A stretch of 37,392 bases of DNA, taken from positions 1-37,392 of the forward strand of contig CAJUFM010000027.1 in the NCBI GenBank assembly GCA_910585745.1, written 5' to 3'. The notes beneath the pieces are model-generated. The model was given only the letters and a program-made list of their open reading frames with translations, did not search any database and was not told where the DNA came from. Below are positions 29,726 through 37,217 of this stretch, piece after piece. The translations under genes and the position numbers were made by a program. Source of the DNA: an uncultured Eubacterium sp. (GTDB lineage Bacteria > Bacillota > Clostridia > Lachnospirales > Lachnospiraceae). Positions within the stretch are counted from its first letter, which is position 1. Every line of letters starts with the position of its first letter.

Positions 29726-30976
29726 ATGGGAAATATAAAGGCAGGCGTGGTCGTGGTAACAAAATTCTGTAAGGCCGGTTCCAATAAATTTACTTCCTAT
29801 ATCAATTACATTGACAGGAAGGATGCCGTCCGGACGATAAACAGCAGCAAGTACAATCTGTATCAGGATTATATGGGAAATCCGGAAAAAACAACGGGGC
29901 TTTTTTCGCAGGTCACAAATGACCTATCGGAAACGGACAAGGAGAATCTTAAGAACATTTTTGAAAAGGCACAGGAAAATGATTCCCTTATGTGGCAGAC
30001 GGTGATCTCTTTTGATAACCGCTGGCTGGAAAAGAACGGTTTATATAATTCAGAAACACAAATACTGGATGAGCAAAGCATCAAATCCATTGCCAGAAAT
30101 GCCGTAAATAAAATGCTGGAATCGGAAGGGCTGGAACATGCGGTGTGGAGCGGTGCAATCCATTATAATACGGATAACATCCATGTACATATTGCAGCAG
30201 TGGAGCTGGAGCCGATGCGGGAGAAAAAAGAATACATCCAGTACCAGTACCGAACCGTCGATGGAAAAAAGATCCGGGAACCGATAAGGGACGCTTTGGG
30301 AAATGTGGTAAAAAAAGAAGAATACAAGGGTCGTTTCCGTCAATCGAGTATTAACAGCTGCCGGCGAAGCATTGTAAATGAGATCCTGCATGAAAAAGAA
30401 AACAATGAGCAGATCAACAGCATCATCCGGGGGAGCATTGTGGATCAGAAACAGAAACATCCTCTTTCCAAAGACAGGAAGCTGAAACAGGAATTTATCA
30501 GACTGTACCAGAAAATGCCCGATTGCAATCGCAACATGTGGAACTACAACAATCCGGTTATGGCATCTGTGAGGAATGATCTGGATGATCTTAGTACGCA
30601 TTACCTGAATGAGTACCACCGGGAGGAATTTGATGAACTTAAAACACGGATCAGGGCACAGAGCGAGAAATATGAAGAGGCATATGGTTCAACCGGGAAA
30701 ACATATGAAGAAGGAAAGATGAAGGATCTGTATACCAGGCTCGGTAATGCGATCCTGAAGGAAGTGCGTAGGTTTGATGCGGAGCAGAAAGAAATGGTAT
30801 CAAGGGAAAATCAGCGGAAATATACAAAACAGGTAGCTGGTGGAATGTCTCTGGCATCTGCTGTCAATCGAATGAGAAAAGGGTTAAAATCCGAATGGGA
30901 AAAGGCTAGGAATGAGCGGGAGCATGACCAGATGATGAAATATGATGCGGAAAAAGAAAACAGGGGTCATGAATAA
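29726..30976 (+). CDS. MobP-type relaxase
   Basis: The relaxase would nick oriT and lead the strand through VirD4. It has 416 residues from ATG 29726, with AAAGGAAC upstream. Motif I has the Tyr cluster SYINYIDR (about 24-31) and motif III is HYNTDNIHVHIAAVE, giving H146, D150, H153 and H155 for the metal site. The mid-region (IREPIRDALGNVV, FRQSSINSCRRSIVNE) and length fit the MobP2-type relaxases of Firmicutes. A GGTCA-N4-TGACC site lies inside the gene (29911), and a degenerate one overlaps its stop. The helicase domain of larger relaxases is absent. Confidence 0.88.
   Translation: MGNIKAGVVVVTKFCKAGSNKFTSYINYIDRKDAVRTINSSKYNLYQDYMGNPEKTTGLFSQVTNDLSETDKENLKNIFEKAQENDSLMWQTVISFDNRWLEKNGLYNSETQILDEQSIKSIARNAVNKMLESEGLEHAVWSGAIHYNTDNIHVHIAAVELEPMREKKEYIQYQYRTVDGKKIREPIRDALGNVVKKEEYKGRFRQSSINSCRRSIVNEILHEKENNEQINSIIRGSIVDQKQKHPLSKDRKLKQEFIRLYQKMPDCNRNMWNYNNPVMASVRNDLDDLSTHYLNEYHREEFDELKTRIRAQSEKYEEAYGSTGKTYEEGKMKDLYTRLGNAILKEVRRFDAEQKEMVSRENQRKYTKQVAGGMSLASAVNRMRKGLKSEWEKARNEREHDQMMKYDAEKENRGHE
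29911..29924. repeat. GGTCA-N4-TGACC palindrome, site 4 (inside relaxase gene)
   Basis: GGTCA-CAAA-TGACC encodes part of QVTNDL. It is the only copy well inside a coding region. Confidence 0.75.
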
Positions 30977-30977
30977 C
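30964..30977. repeat. GGTCA-N4-TGACC palindrome, site 5 (degenerate)
   Basis: GGTCA-TGAA-TAACC contains the relaxase stop codon TAA. One arm deviates by one base. Confidence 0.5.
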
Positions 30978-30996
30978 CTGTATCTTATAAATAGCA

Positions 30997-31005
30997 ATTT
31001 GTCAA
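30997..31005 (+). promoter_or_regulatory. ATTTGTCAA box 3
   Basis: The box precedes the partition-operon promoter. The distance from the box to the end of TTGACA (33 bases counted from the first TTT) is identical to that at 34736. Confidence 0.4.
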
Positions 31006-31024
31006 AAAAGATGGCAGATTTATA

Positions 31025-31054
31025 TTGACATTTATTATATAGTTACTATATAAT
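31025..31054 (+). promoter_or_regulatory. Partition-operon promoter
   Basis: Perfect -35 TTGACA (31025-31030) and perfect -10 TATAAT (31049-31054) are separated by 18 bases. They lie about 75 bases before the first gene of the partition operon. Confidence 0.75.
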
Positions 31055-31056
31055 AA
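31032..31056. promoter_or_regulatory. 25-bp perfect inverted repeat over the -10 box
   Basis: TTATTATATAGT and ACTATATAATAA are perfect 12-bp arms around one T. It covers the spacer and -10 of the partition promoter, a typical repressor operator position. Confidence 0.65.
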
Positions 31057-31129
31057 ATAGTGTAAGCATAAAAGCCCATTTGTAATCCAAAAGATTATCT
31101 GGCGGGAAAACAGGAAAGGAGTAAAAGTG

Positions 31130-31534
31130 ATGGAAAAAGAAGAATTACTGGCTGCAATCGAGAAGTATTATGGATTTAAGCGAGAACTTATAAGAAATCC
31201 GGAACAATGCGGTTTATGGTTTGTAAAATTTGAAGTAAACGGAATCAAATATACCGGAAATGTATCTTTTCATGGTGCGTTGCCACAACTGAATGTAATA
31301 GGGCATACAACAAAGCAATACGATGAATACGGTACTCCAGTGGAAGATTGGTTTTACAGCGAATTTATTAAAGATAAGCCGGCAAAGCTTTTACATTGTG
31401 TAGAGGCGGAGGACGATGACTGGGAAGATACTGGGATCAGATTTGAGAACCAGAAGCAGGCAGAGGAATATATGAGTAATATCAAGGGAAAGAATTTTAG
31501 GTATGTAATGATACAGGAAGGGGAAGACAAATGA
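31130..31534 (+). CDS. Unknown protein, first gene of partition operon
   Basis: The protein has 134 residues. ATG 31130 follows AAGGAG by 8 bases; GTG 31127 is possible. It is soluble and acidic with a central beta region (GIKYTGNVSFHGALPQLNVI) and an acidic DDDWED stretch. No motif is recognised. Its stop overlaps the ParA start (ATGA), so the two are coupled. It may be an operon regulator. Confidence 0.6.
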   Translation: MEKEELLAAIEKYYGFKRELIRNPEQCGLWFVKFEVNGIKYTGNVSFHGALPQLNVIGHTTKQYDEYGTPVEDWFYSEFIKDKPAKLLHCVEAEDDDWEDTGIRFENQKQAEEYMSNIKGKNFRYVMIQEGEDK

Positions 31535-32364
31535 AGACAATATTATTTTTAAACAACAAAGGCGGTGTTGGGAAAACAGCTAGTGTAACAACTGTGGCAC
31601 ATATGTTGGCGGCTGTACATAGCAGAAGGGTGTTGCTAATTGATCTGGATCCACAGATGAACAGCACGTGCATGTTCGGCGAGGTAGATTTTATAGAACT
31701 GTTTAACAGTATCTATCGGGGAACCTGTACGAAAAAGCAGAAGTCGGTGGAAGATCTGCTTCTGGACCGGGAATTGGATATCCACGAATGTATCCGCCGT
31801 ACAGAGTATGAGAATCTTGATATGATACCAAGTTTTCTGACTTTATCAGAAGCCGAGGAGAGGATGAAGGCGGATGTTACATCACCGCAGCAGTTCCGAC
31901 TGAAAAAACATTTAAGGACTGTACAAGATGAGTATGACTATTGTATAATAGACAGTAGCCCATCCATATCCATTACCAATATAAACGGACTGGTGGCATC
32001 GGATGAAGTCTATGTACCCTTGCGCTGTGACGGTGGGAGCCTTCTCGGTGCCTCCATTATCATGAACCTGTTTGAGACGGTATTAGAGTATGATGCCGGA
32101 TTAAGGATTGGCGGGATGTTCTTCACCCAATGGAATGGAAGGAAAAATGTTTCAAAAGCAGTTTATGAATTGCTGAGTGAGATTTTTGGTGAGTACATCA
32201 TCCCGGTCACAATCAGCCAGAGCAAGAATGTGGAGGAGAGCAGTCTCGTACAGAAACCACTTCTTGCTTATGACGGTGGAACAAAAAAGAGCAGGGTAAC
32301 ACAGGATTATCTGGAGCTGACAGAGTACATCTTAAAGCAGAATGAAGCAGAAGGTCACTTATGA
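31531..32364 (+). CDS. parA: ParA partition ATPase
   Basis: The 277-residue protein has the deviant Walker A NNKGGVGKT (residues 8-16), Walker A' LLIDLDPQMNST, and Walker B YCIIDSSPSISI. There is no N-terminal HTH, so it is a small (type Ib-like) ParA or a Soj-type protein. It would move the element with ParB at 33.2 kb. Its last codons GHL and its TGA are encoded by a GGTCA-N4-TGACC palindrome, as is the end of ParB. Confidence 0.9.
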   Translation: MKTILFLNNKGGVGKTASVTTVAHMLAAVHSRRVLLIDLDPQMNSTCMFGEVDFIELFNSIYRGTCTKKQKSVEDLLLDRELDIHECIRRTEYENLDMIPSFLTLSEAEERMKADVTSPQQFRLKKHLRTVQDEYDYCIIDSSPSISITNINGLVASDEVYVPLRCDGGSLLGASIIMNLFETVLEYDAGLRIGGMFFTQWNGRKNVSKAVYELLSEIFGEYIIPVTISQSKNVEESSLVQKPLLAYDGGTKKSRVTQDYLELTEYILKQNEAEGHL

Positions 32365-32367
32365 CCT
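32352..32367. repeat. GGTCA-N4-TGACC palindrome, site 6
   Basis: AGGTCA-CTTA-TGACCT (6-bp arms) contains the ParA stop codon. Confidence 0.8.
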
Positions 32368-32389
32368 ATTTGACAGGAAGGAGCGAAAG

Positions 32390-32716
32390 ATGTTTAAAGT
32401 GACGATAAAATTAGACCGGAAAAAGGTCGAGGAACAGAACCTGGATTATGATAAAGTGATGGCACTTGTGGATCAGGTTTACAACAGACCGGAGATCATT
32501 AAAACAGGAGAAGGACGTTATACGGGGATTACTTCATCCAAAGAACTGGCTTCGTTTGGTGTTGCCATGCTCACGCTGGAAAGAACGGACTGGTTTTTTG
32601 ATCTGGTAAGTGAATGGTATATGGATGACGACAAAGGAGGCAGGGAAGACATAAAAGCCGGAAAGCTGGCATGGGATGCCAGACATCAGAAATCAGGTAT
32701 CATAAATGGAAAATAG
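32390..32716 (+). CDS. Small protein upstream of VapD-like gene
   Basis: The protein has 108 residues. ATG 32390 follows AGGAAGGAG by 6 bases; the open frame begins within ParA. It starts with MFKVTIKLDRKKVEEQNLDY and contains TDWFFDLVSEWYMDDDKGG. No family is recognised. It overlaps the VapD-like gene by 11 bases, so it could be an antitoxin or partner of that protein, but this is only context. Confidence 0.55.
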   Translation: MFKVTIKLDRKKVEEQNLDYDKVMALVDQVYNRPEIIKTGEGRYTGITSSKELASFGVAMLTLERTDWFFDLVSEWYMDDDKGGREDIKAGKLAWDARHQKSGIINGK

Positions 32717-33146
32717 TGAAGGCAGGGTTTCCGTCTATTTTGATCTGGACATTCAAGCGTTAAAAAATATCTATGAACCATCGAGCGGGCATGACTACAC
32801 GAATGCTTATCATGAGATACGTTCGTTTATGAAGAAAGAAGGATATGAGCATGAGCAGGGATCCGTGTACCATTCGGTCAGTGAGAAGGATAGATCTGAT
32901 GTCATCCGTACAGTAAAAGCATTGCAGGATGAAAAATCGTGGCTGAAAGAATGCGTGAAAAAAATGAGTTATGCCAGGATTTCGGAGGAACATGATATTA
33001 CAGGCGTTTTTCAGGATATGGGGGAACTGTCACAGAACGGACTGGAGAAAGAGATGGATCTGAAGGATATTTTTGATAAACAGAGGAGAGAAGGGCAAAG
33101 ACCAGCTAAAAGCATAAAGCCTAAAAGAATAAATTTGGATCGTTAG
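32706..33146 (+). CDS. VapD-like (Cas2-fold) protein
   Basis: The 146-residue protein has a first strand VSVYFDLDIQALKNIY, then the block DYTNAYHEIRSFMKKEGYEH, QGSVYHSV, and SWLKECVKKMSYARI. This order (strand with FDLD, NAY..I..F....G, QGSVY, W.K.CV) matches VapD-family proteins, which have a Cas2-like ferredoxin fold and mRNA interferase activity. The C-terminal 45 residues (DLKDIFDKQRREGQRPAKS) are an extension. The start overlaps the preceding gene by 11 bases and has only a weak ribosome site, so translation is probably coupled. Toxin activity is not shown. Confidence 0.65.
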   Translation: MENSEGRVSVYFDLDIQALKNIYEPSSGHDYTNAYHEIRSFMKKEGYEHEQGSVYHSVSEKDRSDVIRTVKALQDEKSWLKECVKKMSYARISEEHDITGVFQDMGELSQNGLEKEMDLKDIFDKQRREGQRPAKSIKPKRINLDR

Positions 33147-33166
33147 TAGACATGGGTAAAAGAAAG

Positions 33167-33180
33167 GGTCACAGATGACC
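33167..33180. repeat. GGTCA-N4-TGACC palindrome, site 7
   Basis: GGTCA-CAGA-TGACC lies 20 bases after the VapD-like stop and just upstream of the ParB ribosome site. Confidence 0.8.
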
Positions 33181-33202
33181 TGTAGAAGAAAGGAAGAGGA
33201 AC

Positions 33203-34183
33203 ATGGGGAAATTTAGTGTTGATTCGATAAAAGGAGTAACGAAAAATCAGGAAGAGAAAGTCCAGGTAGGTGCTGGTTTGTTGTCAGAAGTGTCGAAAAA
33301 GCAAGTGATGACAAAAACAATAAATGTTCCGAGGAACATGATAGACAAAAATCCAAATAACAAATACAGCATCAGAGGCATTGCTTCTCTGGCAAATTCA
33401 ATCCGCGACTACACACTGATAGAACCTTTGCATGTAAGCCGGAAGCCGGATGGAAGATACCTGCTTTTAGGGGGGGAGCGCAGACTGGCAGCCATTGACC
33501 GCCTGATTGCGGATAAAGAAGTTTCTGACTGGGCGGAAGATACCCTGATCCCGTGCGTAGACCGTGGCACGGAACTGATCAAGCTGCCTTTAAGCGAGAC
33601 AAACAAGGAGAGATATGCGATTATCATTACAAACAAGGAAGCCAGAAAATATACGGATGGCGATATGTATATCGAGATCCAGGAATGGAAAAACATCATT
33701 GAAGAGCTGAGATCAAAAGGGATCGAGTACATTGACGGTTCAGACGAAGACGGGGAAGAAGGAAAAATCCAGATCAAGGGCGAGACAACTAGGGATATTC
33801 TGACAAAGACGACTGGATTGTCCAGAGGGCAGATCAACAAGTTTGAAAGAGTAAATAAGCGTGGAAGTGATGCCCTAAAGGATGCACTTCTGAATAATAA
33901 TGTGTCAGTGAGCGTGGCAGCCAAAGCAGTGGAAAGCCTGAATGAAGCAGAACAGGCTGACCTTGCGAGGGATTCTGGGAGTAAAAATATTAATTCCGGC
34001 GATGTAAAGAAGTATAAGAAGGCTAATGCAAAAACCAGACAGATTACGTCGGACATGTTTATGGAAGATACGGCGGAGATCATTAAAAATCTGAAAGAAA
34101 ATAAAGTTTTACTTGACGAATCCAGCGAAGAAAAATATCATTTTTATATAAGGCAGATAGAAAACTTGTTGGGAGGTCACTAA
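33203..34183 (+). CDS. parB: ParB-family partition/centromere-binding protein
   Basis: The 326-residue protein has the ParB/Srx core: IEPLHVSRKPDGRYLLLGGE followed by RRLAAID (GGERR at 90-94). The central part TTRDILTKTTGLSRGQINKF is an HTH region, and the C-terminus is charged and helical. AGAAAGGAAGAGG lies upstream of ATG 33203. Its target site is unknown; the GGTCA-N4-TGACC palindromes around it are obvious candidates. The gene ends GGH-stop within such a site. Confidence 0.85.
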   Translation: MGKFSVDSIKGVTKNQEEKVQVGAGLLSEVSKKQVMTKTINVPRNMIDKNPNNKYSIRGIASLANSIRDYTLIEPLHVSRKPDGRYLLLGGERRLAAIDRLIADKEVSDWAEDTLIPCVDRGTELIKLPLSETNKERYAIIITNKEARKYTDGDMYIEIQEWKNIIEELRSKGIEYIDGSDEDGEEGKIQIKGETTRDILTKTTGLSRGQINKFERVNKRGSDALKDALLNNNVSVSVAAKAVESLNEAEQADLARDSGSKNINSGDVKKYKKANAKTRQITSDMFMEDTAEIIKNLKENKVLLDESSEEKYHFYIRQIENLLGGH

Positions 34184-34190
34184 TGACCTC
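34173..34190. repeat. GGTCA-N4-TGACC palindrome, site 8
   Basis: GAGGTCA-CTAA-TGACCTC has perfect 7-bp arms and contains the ParB stop TAA. Confidence 0.8.
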
Positions 34191-34210
34191 TGGAAAAGAA
34201 GGGGTATGTT

Positions 34211-34576
34211 ATGTCAAAAAGACTTTATTCAGGCTATGTATCGCAGGAGGTTTTTGAACTGGTGGATTTTCTTGCAAAGAGGGAAGAGATCAGCAAGACA
34301 GTTGTTTTTCCCAGACGGGCGATCCGGTACTTTATGGAGGGCGACAGAAAGATCGATCCCCGGATCCTGCTTACCCAGCGCAGCGACCCGGCTTACATTG
34401 AGAGGAAAGCTCTGCTGACCGTTTATATTGAAGATGAACAGCGAAAGCAGCTGGAGGCTGTGGCGGAAGAAAAGGGCTGTAATGTGTCGCAGGTGTTCTT
34501 TCAGGTTATGCTTGATTACTGTGTGCTGTTGATCAGCATGGACAGTACAGGTGTCAATATCGAGAAAAAGGAGTAG
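34211..34576 (+). CDS. RHH-like small protein, last gene of partition operon
   Basis: The 121-residue protein starts at ATG 34211 with AAGGGG 6 bases upstream. Two segments look like strand-helix-helix units: KRLYSGYVSQEVFELVDFLA near the N-terminus and ALLTVYIEDEQRKQLEAVAE followed by KGCNVSQVFFQVMLDY near the C-terminus. It may be an RHH-type DNA-binding protein and a regulator of the operon. A strong terminator follows. Confidence 0.55.
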   Translation: MSKRLYSGYVSQEVFELVDFLAKREEISKTVVFPRRAIRYFMEGDRKIDPRILLTQRSDPAYIERKALLTVYIEDEQRKQLEAVAEEKGCNVSQVFFQVMLDYCVLLISMDSTGVNIEKKE

Positions 34577-34587
34577 GTCATTTGACT
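34576..34587. repeat. GGTCA-type palindrome, site 9 (degenerate)
   Basis: GGTCA-TT-TGACT overlaps the last base of the stop codon of the RHH-like gene. The spacer is shorter and one arm base differs, so it is the weakest copy. Confidence 0.35.
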
Positions 34588-34610
34588 GCATCAAGTTACT
34601 CTTTTCCAAG

Positions 34611-34644
34611 GTCTCTGGAAGTATTGCTTCCAGGGGCTTTTTTT
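34611..34644 (+). terminator. Terminator of partition operon
   Basis: An 11-bp stem (34611-34621 with 34627-34637, two wobbles), a TATTG loop and seven T residues end the operon. Confidence 0.85.
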
Positions 34645-34734
34645 GATAGGAAATAAGCGGTTTGTCGAATTATGTCGAACGAAAGTAATTGTGTGAGAAT
34701 TTATTCTATGATATTATTTGAAAAGGGAAAATAC

Positions 34735-34743
34735 ATTTGTCAA
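34735..34743 (+). promoter_or_regulatory. ATTTGTCAA box 4
   Basis: Fourth copy of the box, 28 bases before TTGACA of the CAP-protein promoter, the same geometry as in the partition promoter. Confidence 0.4.
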
Positions 34744-34762
34744 ATAGGGCGGTAAAAATTTA

Positions 34763-34791
34763 TTGACAATAACTGCTATATAGTATATAAT
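34763..34791 (+). promoter_or_regulatory. Promoter of CAP-domain protein gene
   Basis: TTGACA (34763-34768) and TATAAT (34786-34791) are separated by 17 bases. The region TATATAATTATTATATAA overlapping the -10 resembles the operator of the partition promoter. Confidence 0.75.
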
Positions 34792-34824
34792 TATTATATA
34801 AAATAAGTTAAGGAAGTGAATGCT

Positions 34825-35895
34825 ATGAAAACGGTTATAAGGAATTTATTCTTATTGTTTGTGGTAGGGCTGCTGCTGGCTTTCATGGGGGAGACTGGGT
34901 GTGAAGCAAAAAAGGTACGAATTGTTCCTGATGTAAAAAAGGGTCAGACAAAAACTATTTATACAGTTAAACGCAAAAAAGGAAAAACAACATTGAAAAA
35001 GCTGACCGCAAAGACCAGTAACAAATCGGTTGCCAGTGTGAAGGTGGCAAAGGCAAAAGGCGGGAAGAAGTATTATGTAAAAGTGACGGGAAAAAAGACT
35101 GGCAGTGTTATGGTTAATGTTAAGGTTAAGAGAAAGCTGGGATCTGGTAAAGTAAAGATAAGTACACTCTGGTTTAATACAGAGGTATGGACGAATGAAA
35201 AACAAAAAGCGCAAGAAGCATTTGATCTTTTGAATGCTGTAAGAAAGAAAGCTGGTCAAAAAGAACTTGAATGGTCGGAGGAATTATGGAAAGTTGCAGC
35301 CACTAGAGTTGAAAAAGATGGATTTGATAATCATGAAAAGTCTTATCAACGAGCAGAAGAATATTTTTGTGTGAATGGAATAAGTTTAAAGGCATTTCCT
35401 TGTGAAAGTGAAAATATGTACCAGGGTTCTATGTATCCAGAAGCCCCTATTAAAGCGTGGGAAAATTCTCCTCCACATTATAGAAATATGATAAAGAATG
35501 ATTGGCAATGTGGTGCGATTGCGTATAGCGAAAAAAACGGCACATGGGCGACATTTTTTAGTGAAAAACCTTTGTCTTTAATAGAAAACTGGAGGACGAA
35601 CACGCCGTTGATAAGAGTAAGAAGAATTGATAACACAACAGGAGAAGAAATTCGTGGTTCAGTATTAAGTATTTTAGATGATGTTGGGAATGAAATATAT
35701 AGAACTGATATTAAAGAGGAAAAAAGTAATGATTACTATATTTTTGAGTTGGATACATTTATTGTCGGAAAGACCTATACTGTAATCGAAAAATCTGCAC
35801 CAGATGGCTATAAAAAAGCAACCAGTGTGACTTTTGTAGCTAAAGGTGCTTCTGAAGGACCGATTGAGATTGTGTTGTCCAGTGATAGGAAATAA
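34825..35895 (+). CDS. Secreted CAP/SCP-domain protein with Cna-B-like tail
   Basis: The protein has 356 residues. ATG 34825 lies 8 bases after AAGGAAG. A signal peptide (LFLLFVVGLLLAFMGETGC) precedes a lysine-rich Ig-like segment (about 25-110). A CAP (SCP/PR-1) domain spans about 125-260: FDLLNAVRKKAGQKELEWSE, ESENMYQ, then AWENSPPHYRNMIKNDWQCG. The C-terminal 90 residues form a Cna-B/SpaA-type domain (GKTYTVIEKSAPDGYKKATS) like those of the giant surface protein. No sortase signal or C-terminal span is seen, so it is probably secreted or held by the wall through its basic N-domain. The gene is more AT-rich than the transfer genes. Confidence 0.75.
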   Translation: MKTVIRNLFLLFVVGLLLAFMGETGCEAKKVRIVPDVKKGQTKTIYTVKRKKGKTTLKKLTAKTSNKSVASVKVAKAKGGKKYYVKVTGKKTGSVMVNVKVKRKLGSGKVKISTLWFNTEVWTNEKQKAQEAFDLLNAVRKKAGQKELEWSEELWKVAATRVEKDGFDNHEKSYQRAEEYFCVNGISLKAFPCESENMYQGSMYPEAPIKAWENSPPHYRNMIKNDWQCGAIAYSEKNGTWATFFSEKPLSLIENWRTNTPLIRVRRIDNTTGEEIRGSVLSILDDVGNEIYRTDIKEEKSNDYYIFELDTFIVGKTYTVIEKSAPDGYKKATSVTFVAKGASEGPIEIVLSSDRK

Positions 35896-35919
35896 GCAGA
35901 CGAGGAATAAAAGTTTTTT

Positions 35920-35951
35920 GGCGGAGAGAAGGTTCTCCGCCTTTATTCTTT
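35920..35951 (+). terminator. Terminator after CAP gene
   Basis: GGCGGAGA/TCTCCGCC (35920-35927 with 35934-35941) is followed by a T-rich run. The A/T tracts on both sides could make it act on both strands. Confidence 0.75.
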
Positions 35952-35972
35952 TACGAAAGGATTTCAAGAAGG

Positions 35973-37022
35973 ATGCAAAAAGAAAAAAGGTATAAAACGA
36001 TTAAATGGGAAGACAGGCTAAGAATCGAAGCATTGTATAATGCCGGACATAAGCCGAAGGAGATAGCAAATCAGCTTGGATTCCATCACAGTACAATTTA
36101 TCGGGAGTTAAGACGCGGAAAAACTAAAAGACGCAATTCTGACTGGACAGAAAGGGAGATTTATAGCCCGGATATGGCACAGGAAAAGGCCAATGCAAAT
36201 AAAAAGAAAAAGGGTCGTCCTTTAAAAATTGGAAATGACTACAAGTTTGTAAGATTTGTGGAGAAAATAATTGGGGAAGAGAAGAATTCTCCAGCAGTTG
36301 CCCTTGTGATAATACAGAAAATGGATTTACAGTTTGATACGAAAATATGTCTGACTACATTATATAATTACATTAAAGGTGGAGTATTTCTTAATCTTAC
36401 TATGGCGGATTGCCCGTACCGTTCCAAGAAAAAAGGGAAAAGAAAGCGTAAGGTTCGGAAGCGTTTGAGTGCAGGAACAAGTATCGAGGAACGACCGCTG
36501 GAAATCATGGATCGTAATGAGGTGGGAAATTGGGAAATGGATACGGTTGTTGGAGGACAGGGCAAATCAAAGAAATCCCTGCTGGTTCTTACGGAGAGAA
36601 AAACACGGATAGAGATAATTGAACCGTTAAATGAACACACCATGTCGGAAGTGGTACGTGTTATGGATAGACTGGAAAGAAAGTACACGGAAAAAGGGTT
36701 TAGGACAATGTTCAAAACGATTACGGTTGATAACGGGACAGAGTTTTCAGACTGGCAGGGGATGGAGCGTTCCAGAAGAAATAAGAAGAACCGGACAAAA
36801 ATATATTATTGTCATCCATATTGCAGCAGTGAGCGTGGATCAAACGAAAATAATAACAAACTGGTTAGAAGATTTTATCCAAAAGGCGGAAGCTTTGATG
36901 ATGTACCAAGACGGGATATAAAGAAGCTGGAGCGGTGGATGAACCAGTACCCACGGAAGATGTTTGGATGGAGGAGCGCGGAAGAAATGTTCCAAGATGA
37001 ACTATGGAGGGTGGCTATGTAG
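35973..37022 (+). CDS. IS30-family transposase, intact
   Basis: The 349-residue protein has the N-terminal IS30 HTH (WEDRLRIEALYNAGHKPKEI, then HHSTIYRELRRG) and the DDE core: D190 in WEMDTVVG, D253 in TVDNGTEF and E287 in ERGSNEN, with the typical ending NNKLVRRFYPKG. No frameshift is visible. I could not identify a clear pair of terminal inverted repeats, so it may be a resident gene rather than a complete insertion sequence. Confidence 0.88.
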   Translation: MQKEKRYKTIKWEDRLRIEALYNAGHKPKEIANQLGFHHSTIYRELRRGKTKRRNSDWTEREIYSPDMAQEKANANKKKKGRPLKIGNDYKFVRFVEKIIGEEKNSPAVALVIIQKMDLQFDTKICLTTLYNYIKGGVFLNLTMADCPYRSKKKGKRKRKVRKRLSAGTSIEERPLEIMDRNEVGNWEMDTVVGGQGKSKKSLLVLTERKTRIEIIEPLNEHTMSEVVRVMDRLERKYTEKGFRTMFKTITVDNGTEFSDWQGMERSRRNKKNRTKIYYCHPYCSSERGSNENNNKLVRRFYPKGGSFDDVPRRDIKKLERWMNQYPRKMFGWRSAEEMFQDELWRVAM

Positions 37023-37217
37023 AGCTGGGACAAGTGAACATTGTTTTAGAAAAACTGGTTAATAAGCAGTTTTCTTTGTGTTATCTAATTTAATATATTA
37101 TAAAAAATATACTTAAAATATTATATTTAATATTAATGGTTTTTCTTTATTTACTGCATTTTCAATTTGGAAAAAAGAAATATTGTCCAATGTGTGCAGA
37201 AAAACTTGACATTTGCG

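Noticed and set aside
33409..34083. Minus-strand open frame of 224 codons opposite ParB
   Set aside because: The ParB frame has the expected motifs; the antisense frame is a composition artefact.
29149..34587. Repeats as a CRISPR array
   Set aside because: Spacing is irregular (tens of bases to more than a kilobase), repeats are only 14 bases long and lie at gene junctions. No cas genes are present; the VapD-like protein only shares the Cas2 fold.
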